In this document: positions 1-6,239 of the stretch, piece after piece | Layout of the letters: each line of letters begins with the position of its first letter | Position numbering within the stretch: position 1 is the first letter of the stretch | Source of the DNA: Verrucomicrobiota bacterium | GTDB lineage: Bacteria > Verrucomicrobiota > Verrucomicrobiia > Chthoniobacterales > UBA10450 | Assembly (NCBI GenBank): GCA_003217965.1 | Contig: QHNB01000048.1 | Location: forward strand, 1-7,782 | Length of the DNA stretch: 7,782 bases | Direction of reading: 5' to 3' | Notes under the pieces: model-generated | Seen by the model: the letters and a program-made list of their open reading frames with translations, nothing else | What the model was told of the DNA's origin: nothing | Databases searched by the model: none | Translations under genes and position numbers: made by a program

Positions 1-485
1 TTCTAACGCTTGGAATTTATGTTGAAGTGCTAAATCGCTGGTTTGGAGATATTGACGGCGTTTTCGCTCGCGGAATGATTCTTTATCCGGATCGCCAGGG
101 CTACAATGTGATCATACCCGACGCCCTCTCAATCTTATGCCGTTTCGCGAACGGCGCCGAAGGCGCGCTCGAATTCAGCGGAATCCACGCCCACGCCACC
201 GGCGACCGCATGGAAGTTTATGGTTCGGCTGGGACTTTAGTTTATGATTTTACAGCCGACACCATTCATGCCGCGCGCTTGGGCGATCGCGCCCTGCACG
301 AGGTGGAAATTCCGAGGGAACTGGCCCGGGAATGGTCGGTCGAAGATGATTTCCTGAACGCGGTAAAATCGGGCGGCGAACTGCGGCCGCATCCCTCATT
401 TGAGGACGGCGTTCGTTACATGCGGGTGGTCCAGGCGGTAGCAGATTCTCGCGCCCGTAACGAGTGGGTTTCGATCAAGAGCTAG
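1..485 (+). CDS. Gfo/Idh/MocA-family oxidoreductase, C-terminal part (5' truncated by window edge)
   Basis: The reading frame is open from base 3 to the TAG at 483-485, so this is the 3' end of a longer gene; the GTG at 27 is only an internal codon. About 160 residues are visible. They match the C-terminal alpha/beta substrate-binding domain of NAD(P)-dependent Gfo/Idh/MocA dehydrogenases: a strand-rich stretch with DALSILCRFANGAEGALEFSG, then GDRMEVYGSAGTLVYDF, which is the usual 'G..G.l.yd' segment of this family, and a terminal helix (SFEDGVRYMRVVQAVADSR) where such proteins often end. The Rossmann domain with the cofactor motif and the catalytic Lys lie outside the window, so the substrate (commonly a sugar or inositol derivative) cannot be told. 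The gene converges with mgtE, with a 9-base gap and no separate terminator between them. Family assignment is fairly sure; specificity is unknown. Confidence 0.8.
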   Translation, partial: LTLGIYVEVLNRWFGDIDGVFARGMILYPDRQGYNVIIPDALSILCRFANGAEGALEFSGIHAHATGDRMEVYGSAGTLVYDFTADTIHAARLGDRALHEVEIPRELAREWSVEDDFLNAVKSGGELRPHPSFEDGVRYMRVVQAVADSRARNEWVSIKS

Positions 486-494
486 CGAGTTCCA

Positions 495-1877
495 TCACAA
501 CAGCGTGCCGCGAAGAATGAACAGCGCCACGTTGAAATAGATAACTAGTCCGGTCACATCGACGAGCGTCGCCACAAAAGGCGCGGATGATGCCGCTGGA
601 TCGAGACCACAACGACGCAATAAGAAAGGAAGCATCGCGCCGCTCAGCGTCCCCCACAGGACCACTCCCACAAGCGCGGCGCCGACCGTGAAAGCGACCA
701 GCCAGTGGTACGTGCCGTAGTCAAAAATGTGCAAGTATTGCCATAGCGTGATGCGGAAAAACCCAATGGTTCCAAGAATGAGCCCGAGGGAAAAACCCGA
801 GAGTAATTCCTTTCGGACAACGCGAAACCAATCCCGCAACCGCAATTCGCCCAGAGCCATGGCGCGGATCACGAGCGTCGTCGCCTGCGACCCGGAATTG
901 CCGCCACTGGAGATGATCAGGGGCAAAAACATCGCAAGGATCGCTGCCCTTTCTATCTCGCTGTTGTAACCCTGCATGGCGGTAGCGGTCAGCATTTCAC
1001 CGAGAAATAGAATGATCAGCCAGGTAGCTCGTTTCTTTACCATTCGAAGGAACGGAATTGTCGTGTAGGGCTCGTCCAGCGCTTCCATGCCGCCGAGTTT
1101 CTGGATGTCTTCGGTGGCTTCCTCCTCCGCGACATCGAGCATGTCATCGCTTGTCACAATTCCGACAAGCACGTTGTTGGAATCCACCACCGGCAAGGCG
1201 ACGCGGTCGTACTTGCGGAAAGCGTTCAGCGCTTCTTCCTGCGAATCATTCACTTTGAGAGCGACAAATGTCCGGTCGCGAATGTCGCTCACCTTTGTGC
1301 TCAAGGGCGTGAGCAGGAACGCCCGAATCCGTAAGTCGTCGATCAGTTTGCCGCGCTCGTCCACCACGTAAATGACATTGAGCGTTTCACTGTCTCGCCC
1401 ATGTTCGCGGACGTAATCGAGCACCTCCTTGACCGTCCAATCTTCATGAACCGCGACGAAGTCCGGGGTCATTAAACGGCCAACACTCCCCTCCGGATAA
1501 CCGAGTAGCGACCGGGCAACTTTCCGTTCCTCCGGAGTCAGCAGCTGGATCAACTGCCGGGCTGCGGCACTGGGCAATTCCTCCAACAACGCCGTCCGGT
1601 CGTCGGGCGACATTTCATTCAAAATGGCAACAACCTGCTCATGCGCCATCGCGCGCAGAAGTTGTTGTTGCGCGTCGATGTCCAGGTACTCAAAAACATC
1701 AGCCGCCAGCGCAGCCGGCAGGACCCGGAAAATGACGACCTGATCATCCTCCGGCATATCGAGTATGACTTCGGCGACATCGGCTGGCGGCCAATCGGCA
1801 AAAAGCTCGCGTAGTCCGGTGAAGTCACGGGCCCTGATCAGACTTTGGATTTCTGGAATAAGGATTTTGCCGACCAT
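495..1877 (-). CDS. mgtE: MgtE-type magnesium transporter/channel
   Basis: A 460-residue complete protein, about the usual length for MgtE, which is a homodimeric inner-membrane Mg2+ channel gated by cytosolic Mg2+. Domains in order: an alpha-helical MgtE N domain (about 10-130, with PADVAEVILDMPEDD), a CBS pair (about 134-190 and 196-252), a linker/plug helix (about 255-283) and a five-helix membrane domain (about 284-303, 311-335, 360-379, 391-421, 434-456). The family signatures GGNSGSQATTLVIRAMALGE (325-344) and GLDPAASSAPFVATLVDVTG (424-443) are present; Asp440 in LVDVTG aligns with the pore Asp432 of Thermus MgtE. CBS1 lacks the usual G-[VI]-[VI]-[ST] end strand (LIDDLRIRAFLL instead), while CBS2 keeps it (LVGIVTSDDML). 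The ATG at 1877 gives a normal N-terminus, but no clear Shine-Dalgarno precedes it. It is divergent from fadJ, probably monocistronic, and no Mg2+ riboswitch is visible upstream. The assignment is firm. Confidence 0.95.
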   Translation of the reverse strand: MVGKILIPEIQSLIRARDFTGLRELFADWPPADVAEVILDMPEDDQVVIFRVLPAALAADVFEYLDIDAQQQLLRAMAHEQVVAILNEMSPDDRTALLEELPSAAARQLIQLLTPEERKVARSLLGYPEGSVGRLMTPDFVAVHEDWTVKEVLDYVREHGRDSETLNVIYVVDERGKLIDDLRIRAFLLTPLSTKVSDIRDRTFVALKVNDSQEEALNAFRKYDRVALPVVDSNNVLVGIVTSDDMLDVAEEEATEDIQKLGGMEALDEPYTTIPFLRMVKKRATWLIILFLGEMLTATAMQGYNSEIERAAILAMFLPLIISSGGNSGSQATTLVIRAMALGELRLRDWFRVVRKELLSGFSLGLILGTIGFFRITLWQYLHIFDYGTYHWLVAFTVGAALVGVVLWGTLSGAMLPFLLRRCGLDPAASSAPFVATLVDVTGLVIYFNVALFILRGTLL

Positions 1878-2000
1878 AACGAGCTAATCCGGTTTGTGTT
1901 TGCGCAAGAGCCGGACGTTTCTAGCACTGCGTCCACAGAGGCGCAATGGCACGAAGCAATTCAGCAACTACAACTTGGATTTTGTAGGGAACGGGACAAT
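1878..2000. promoter_or_regulatory. Divergent mgtE/fadJ intergenic region, presumed to hold both promoters
   Basis: These 123 bases separate the mgtE start (leftward) from the fadJ start (rightward), so promoters for both must lie here or inside the opposite gene. I see no convincing -35/-10 pair on either strand. The only local symmetry I noted is the 8-base palindrome TTGCGCAA at 1900-1907, too short to call an operator. No riboswitch-like structure is evident. The role is inferred from gene orientation. Confidence 0.35.
1986..1990 (+). promoter_or_regulatory. Ribosome binding site supporting the fadJ start at 2001
   Basis: AGGGA ends 10 bases before the ATG at 2001, and a second purine run, GGGA at 1993-1996, lies 4 bases before it. 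Together they favour 2001 over the in-frame ATG at 2010 and over the upstream in-frame ATG at 1845, which lies inside mgtE. The spacing is slightly long, so the support is moderate. Confidence 0.5.
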
Positions 2001-4073
2001 ATGAATGCGATGGCTGTCACTGAGACGGTGCAGACGATTCGTCGCGAGGTTGGAGAGGACGCGATTTGCCTGCTCACTTTCGATCGACCCGATTCAGGAG
2101 CAAACATCTTTGACGCGGCCACCATTCGTGATCTTGATGAGCATCTCGATTTCATTGAAAAGGAGCGCTCGCTCAAGGGCGTTATCATCACGTCGGCCAA
2201 GAAGTCGATTTTCATCGCTGGGGCGGATCTGAAAACGTTGTTGCGGCAGGCGCGAACCGGCGAGCTCCGCGCTTTCATTGGTGAAGGCCAGCGCGTGTTC
2301 AATCGTCTCGCGGCTTTGAAAATTCCGACCTGTGCGGCCATTCACGGCGCCTGTGCCGGTGGCGGCTACGAGATTGCGCTGGCGTGCGATTGGCGCGTGG
2401 CCACCGACGATCCCGCGACTCGAATCGGCCTCCCGGAGACAACACTCGGATTAATTCCGGCCTGGGGCGGTTCGACGCGATTGCCACGGTTAATCGGTCC
2501 GGAGAAAGCGGCGGAGGTGATCTTGAAAGGAAAACTCTATCGCGCGCAAGAGGCATTACAGCTTGGCTTGGTTGACGAAATCGCACCGCGCCCGGCGTTG
2601 CTGGATGCGGCGAAGAAGAAGTTAGGCGATGGAAAGCGTCAGCCCCAACCAATCTCTCCGGAATTGGCTGAAGGCATCGCCGATCCGCCTAAAGACGGAA
2701 ATAAGGCACCGGCACGCGCCCTCGAAGTTATCAAAAAAGGTCTTGCCGGTCCCATCGATCAATCGTTGCGGCTGGAGCTGGATGGCATCGTCGAGCTGGG
2801 TAGAACGGACGCGACTCAAAATTTGATCCGCAATTTTTTCCTGGCCGAAAAGTACAAGAAAGGGACATCAAAGGTTCCCGCCCAAAAAATCGCGCACGCC
2901 GCCGTGATTGGCGCGGGCGTGATGGGCAGTGGTATCGCGCAATGGCTGAGTTCGCGGGGAGTCTCGGTGATTTTGCGTGATATCGGGGTCGAGGAGTTAA
3001 GTCGTGCCTTGGCCAATATCGAGAAAACTTATGCCGATGCGGTCAAACGCAGGATCATGTCAGAGGAAAAAGCGAAAGAGGGCCGGGCCCGCGTTGTCGC
3101 TTCCAGCGTGCCGATCGAAATGCGCGACGTTCAGGTGGCGATTGAAGCGGCGTCCGAAAAGCTGGAAATTAAGAGACAAATTTTTCGTGATCTCGCTCAA
3201 AAGGCACCGAATGCCTCGATTCTCGCGACAAATACATCTGCGTTACCAATTACGGAACTCGCTGCCGAGACAGAACGGCACGACCGCGTTATCGGATTGC
3301 ATTTTTTCAATCCGGTCAGCCGAATGAAGTTGGTTGAAGTCGTGGTCGGCACCGAGACGTCCGATGACACGATTGAACGCGCACTCGCCTTCACGCGCCA
3401 GATCGCGAAGGTTCCGGTAGTCGTCCGCGATAGCCCCGGCTTTTTGGTCAACCGAGTGTTGTTTCCATACCTGATCGATGCAGTCAGCCTTCTTCAAGCA
3501 GGTGTTGACGCGAAGGAGATTGACCAAGCCATGGCGAACTGGGGGATGCCCATGGGTCCGCTGCGTTTGATTGATGAAATCGGCATCGATGTCACGCTCG
3601 ATATTGCCGCCACGCTACATGCCGCTTTCGGCCGCCGCGATGAAGCTCCTCAGATGCTGCGGCACATGCAGGCCGCCAATTTATCTGGGCGCAAATCCGG
3701 TGCCGGATTTTATCGTTACGAAGGCAAATCGCAGACGACAAATACGCAACTCGATCAGTGGAAGGGTAATGGTTCCATTCAGAATGAGCCTGGAACTACG
3801 ATTGCGCACCGGCTCATGTTCTTAATGGTCAATGAAGCGGCGCGCTGTCTGGAAGAGAAAGTCGTGGCCTCTCCCGAAGATGCCGATTATGGCATGATTC
3901 TGGGAACGGGATTTCCTGCCTATCGCGGTGGACCGCTTCGGTTTGCGGAAAATCACGGAATCAAGAAAATCGTGGAAGAGCTGGAATCGCTGGCACACCG
4001 CGACGAGAAATTCGCTCCGGCGGAAATTTTGAAGAAGCACGCTCGCATGGCAACGAACTTTTATGAGAGTTGA
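2001..4073 (+). CDS. fadJ: Fatty acid oxidation multifunctional protein: enoyl-CoA hydratase / 3-hydroxyacyl-CoA dehydrogenase
   Basis: A 690-residue two-enzyme protein of beta-oxidation: it hydrates trans-2-enoyl-CoA and then oxidises the L-3-hydroxyacyl-CoA with NAD+. Residues 10-200 are a crotonase domain with GADLK (74-78) and both catalytic glutamates, Glu124 in GGGYEIAL and Glu146 in GLPETTLG, equivalent to E. coli FadB Glu119/Glu139. Residues about 299-480 form the NAD-binding domain (GAGVMGSG at 304-311), with catalytic His434 and Glu446 exactly 12 apart as in FadB, Ser413 in NTSALP, and Asn484 in GFLVNR. Two C-terminal dehydrogenase repeats follow (about 482-575 and 600-690). The length fits FadJ/FadB (about 700-730). 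It normally assembles with a FadI/FadA thiolase, which is not in this window. The frame is open further upstream to an ATG at 1845, but those 52 codons overlap mgtE and look unlike protein, so 2001 is chosen. FadJ versus FadB subtype is not certain. Confidence 0.93.
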   Translation: MNAMAVTETVQTIRREVGEDAICLLTFDRPDSGANIFDAATIRDLDEHLDFIEKERSLKGVIITSAKKSIFIAGADLKTLLRQARTGELRAFIGEGQRVFNRLAALKIPTCAAIHGACAGGGYEIALACDWRVATDDPATRIGLPETTLGLIPAWGGSTRLPRLIGPEKAAEVILKGKLYRAQEALQLGLVDEIAPRPALLDAAKKKLGDGKRQPQPISPELAEGIADPPKDGNKAPARALEVIKKGLAGPIDQSLRLELDGIVELGRTDATQNLIRNFFLAEKYKKGTSKVPAQKIAHAAVIGAGVMGSGIAQWLSSRGVSVILRDIGVEELSRALANIEKTYADAVKRRIMSEEKAKEGRARVVASSVPIEMRDVQVAIEAASEKLEIKRQIFRDLAQKAPNASILATNTSALPITELAAETERHDRVIGLHFFNPVSRMKLVEVVVGTETSDDTIERALAFTRQIAKVPVVVRDSPGFLVNRVLFPYLIDAVSLLQAGVDAKEIDQAMANWGMPMGPLRLIDEIGIDVTLDIAATLHAAFGRRDEAPQMLRHMQAANLSGRKSGAGFYRYEGKSQTTNTQLDQWKGNGSIQNEPGTTIAHRLMFLMVNEAARCLEEKVVASPEDADYGMILGTGFPAYRGGPLRFAENHGIKKIVEELESLAHRDEKFAPAEILKKHARMATNFYES

Positions 4074-4090
4074 AATCGCTACCCCAGGCT

Positions 4091-4206
4091 GGAACATAGA
4101 CATTCTGTCTGTCCCGGCGGCAGCCATTTTGCCTGGCGCTGAGCGAGGCGTGCGAGAACAACGGGCAGGATGCCTGTTGGGCACAGAGGCTGAAAGCCTA
4201 TGTTCC
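4091..4206. repeat. Compound hairpin element with 9-base terminal inverted repeats (REP/MITE-like)
   Basis: This fills most of the spacer between fadJ and the acyl-CoA dehydrogenase gene. Its ends are perfect inverted repeats, GGAACATAG (4091-4099) and CTATGTTCC (4198-4206). Inside lie three hairpins with 3-base loops: AGACA-TTC-TGTCT (4098-4110), CAACGGGCA-GGA-TGCCTGTTG (4159-4179, 8 of 9 pairs) and AGGCT-GAA-AGCCT (4187-4199). A weaker one, GGCA...TGCC, spans 4119-4133. None is followed by a T-run, so this is not a classical intrinsic terminator. The repeated architecture looks like a dispersed palindromic element inserted in an operon; that it is multicopy is inference, since only one copy is here. 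The last hairpin abuts the presumed start codon at 4200. Confidence 0.6.
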
Positions 4207-6149
4207 CAAAAATGAAGTCGCCCCTCGAAGCGCCGCCCGAACAGATCAAAGCGGAAACGGGGGCAAAAGAGTCTTCGGCCAAATCGGGGAGGGCGCCGAT
4301 AATCGACACTTCGAAAATGTCGGCGGGGAAGGCGGCTGCGCTCGAGCTGGCCGAAAGTTCGCGCGATCCCTTGGACGAACGCGGCAGCTTCGCCAGCAAC
4401 TTGTTTATCGGCCGCTATGATTTCGATCGAATCTTTCCATATCCGGCCCAGAGCGATGAAGACCGGGCCAAGGGAAAAGAGTTCCTCGCGAAGTTAAAAA
4501 CCTATCTACGCGATCATGTCGATGCCGACGAGATCGATCGGACCGGGGAAATTCCGCAAACAAACATCGACGACCTTTTCGAAATGGGCGCGTTCGGCGT
4601 GAAAATTCCGCAGCAGTTCGGAGGCCTCGGTTTGTCGCAAGTGAATTATGGGCGGGCTGCGATGCTGCTCGGCAGCTGGGACGAAAATTTGACAGCGCTG
4701 GTCTCGGCGCATCAATCAATCGGCGTCGCGCAACCGCTTCTGCTATTCGGAACGGAAGAGCAGAAGCGAAAATATTTGCCCCGAGTCGCGCGAAAAGAAA
4801 TTTCGGCCTTTGCCCTGACGGAGTGGAACGCCGGTTCCGATCCGGCAAACATGAGTTTACGGGCGGATCCAACCGACGACGGCTCCGCCTTCATCATGAA
4901 CGGTGAAAAACTTTGGTGCACCAACGGTGTCAAAGCGGGCGTCTTGGTGGTGATGGCGAAAACGCCGCCGAAGATCGTTAAAGGCAAGGAACGCAAACAG
5001 ATTACCGCCTTCATCGTTGATGTGGATTCGCCTGGCCTGGAGATTACCTATCGCTGCCATTTCATGGGACTGCGCGCGCTCTACAACGGCGTGGTGAAAT
5101 TTACGAACGTCCGGGTGCCGCGCGAAAACATGATCGCTAAAGAAGGGCAGGGGCTGAAGGTTGCCCTGACCACGCTCAACACCGGGCGATTGACGATTCC
5201 AGCAGCCTGCGTTGGTTTGTCGAAACGGTTGCTCGAGATTTGCCGGAAATGGGCGAAGGAGCGTGTCCAATGGGGCGTACCGATCGGCCAGCATTATGCG
5301 ATTGCTGGAAAAATCGCAGAAATGGCAGGCAGCATTTTCTCGATGGAAGCAATGACCTTTCTCACATCCGCGCTGGTCGATCGCAAGGTAGGCGATCTGC
5401 GAATCGAAACCGCCATGTGTAAGATGTGGGCGACGGAGACGACGTGGCGCCTTGCCGATGAAGCAATGCAAGTGCGAGGGGGCCGCGGCTACGAAACGGC
5501 GCAATCACTTGCTGGTCGTGGCGAAGAACCGGTTCCGGTAGAACGGTTCCTGCGAGATTGCCGTATTAACACCATTTTTGAAGGCTCGAGCGAAATCATG
5601 CGACTATTCATCGCCCGCGAGGCGCTCGACCCGCACCTCAAGGTTGGGGGGGCGATTTTTAACACGCAGCTACCGGCATCGGAGAGATTGAAGGCGGTCT
5701 TTACCTCAGGAAAATTCTATGCCGCCTGGTACCCGAAACAATGGTTGCCCGGCAGTGCGGGCGAACTCAAGGGTGTCCACGATGATCTGCGTGCACATGT
5801 AAACTATGCGGCTGGCACGAGTAAGCGCTTAGCCCGCGGATTATTTCACGCCATGACCCGCTTCGGTCCGAAACTCGATCGCGAGCAATTGTTGCTCTCG
5901 CGCTTCGTCGGAATCGCAACCGAACTCTTTGCCATCAGCGCCACCTGTTCGTTTGCTCAGTACAAAATCGATCGAGGCGAACCAGCCGACGAGATTTTGT
6001 CAGTTGCAAACTATTTTTGTCGCTCCGCCAAGATGCGGATCGATCACTATTTTGCCGGTACGTCACGTAATACGGATCGGGCGGGCTATGATCTGACGCA
6101 GGAATTACTGGCAGGTAAGCACACGGACTTGGGCGAAGGAATCGTATAG
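4200..6149 (+). CDS. Acyl-CoA dehydrogenase, long VLCAD-like form
   Basis: A FAD enzyme that introduces the trans-2 double bond into acyl-CoA, the step just before FadJ. The 649-residue frame has an N-terminal helical domain (about 80-200), a beta domain with FALTEWNAGSDPA (204-216) and KLWCTNG (237-243), a C-terminal helical domain with GGRGYE (427-432), and IFEGSSEIMRLF (459-470), where Glu461 sits at the catalytic-base position of MCAD/VLCAD. Residues about 480-649 are an extra C-terminal helical region, making it much longer than the roughly 380-residue short/medium-chain enzymes and similar in plan to VLCAD/ACAD9. The start is uncertain: ATG 4200 has AGAGG 10 bases upstream, but both lie in the hairpin element; ATG 4212 and ATG 4317 are alternatives, and the first 39 residues are Lys/Ala/Pro-rich with no recognisable fold. 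Chain-length specificity is not known. Family assignment is firm. Confidence 0.92.
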   Translation: MFPKMKSPLEAPPEQIKAETGAKESSAKSGRAPIIDTSKMSAGKAAALELAESSRDPLDERGSFASNLFIGRYDFDRIFPYPAQSDEDRAKGKEFLAKLKTYLRDHVDADEIDRTGEIPQTNIDDLFEMGAFGVKIPQQFGGLGLSQVNYGRAAMLLGSWDENLTALVSAHQSIGVAQPLLLFGTEEQKRKYLPRVARKEISAFALTEWNAGSDPANMSLRADPTDDGSAFIMNGEKLWCTNGVKAGVLVVMAKTPPKIVKGKERKQITAFIVDVDSPGLEITYRCHFMGLRALYNGVVKFTNVRVPRENMIAKEGQGLKVALTTLNTGRLTIPAACVGLSKRLLEICRKWAKERVQWGVPIGQHYAIAGKIAEMAGSIFSMEAMTFLTSALVDRKVGDLRIETAMCKMWATETTWRLADEAMQVRGGRGYETAQSLAGRGEEPVPVERFLRDCRINTIFEGSSEIMRLFIAREALDPHLKVGGAIFNTQLPASERLKAVFTSGKFYAAWYPKQWLPGSAGELKGVHDDLRAHVNYAAGTSKRLARGLFHAMTRFGPKLDREQLLLSRFVGIATELFAISATCSFAQYKIDRGEPADEILSVANYFCRSAKMRIDHYFAGTSRNTDRAGYDLTQELLAGKHTDLGEGIV

Positions 6150-6150
6150 G

Positions 6151-6214
6151 CGGGGCGATTGACCTCAATCGCCTCGGGCGGTTCGGTGAACCACCCCTAG
6201 CTCGGTTGACCGAG
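6151..6214. repeat. Cluster of three adjacent hairpins between the acyl-CoA dehydrogenase gene and lat
   Basis: Starting 2 bases after the TAG at 6147-6149 are three consecutive palindromes. The first has an 11-pair stem with one G-U pair around ACCT (6151-6176; perfect core GGCGATTG/CAATCGCC). The second is GGTTC-GGT-GAACC (6180-6192), extendable through one mismatch by GGG/CCC (6176-6178 and 6194-6196). The third is CTCGG-TTGA-CCGAG (6201-6214), followed only by TTTC. The first could act as a transcript end or stabiliser for the upstream mRNA, but there is no T-tract. The chain-of-hairpins layout resembles the element at 4091-4206, though the stem sequences differ. Confidence 0.6.
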
Positions 6215-6239
6215 TTTCGGGCGCAGACTACGATCATGG

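Noticed and set aside
27..485. Treating GTG 27 as the start of a complete 152-residue protein
   Set aside because: The frame is open to the window edge and the protein lacks the Rossmann domain of its family, so it is the end of a longer gene.
1845..2000. In-frame upstream extension of fadJ beginning at ATG 1845
   Set aside because: It would overlap the 5' end of mgtE by 33 bases, the 52 extra residues resemble no crotonase N-terminus, and a better ribosome binding site lies just before 2001.
1878..2000. Mg2+-sensing riboswitch (M-box) upstream of mgtE
   Set aside because: The spacer is only 123 bases, shorter than a typical M-box with its expression platform, and I could not find the conserved stems on the minus strand.
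4857..5504. 215-residue open frame on the minus strand
   Set aside because: It lies wholly antisense to the acyl-CoA dehydrogenase gene, is rich in His/Arg/Phe in an unstructured way and matches no family I know; a shadow frame in GC-rich coding DNA.
6151..6217. Classical rho-independent terminator after the acyl-CoA dehydrogenase gene
   Set aside because: The stems are strong but are followed by mixed sequence (at most TTT), so the U-tract needed is missing; listed as a hairpin cluster instead.
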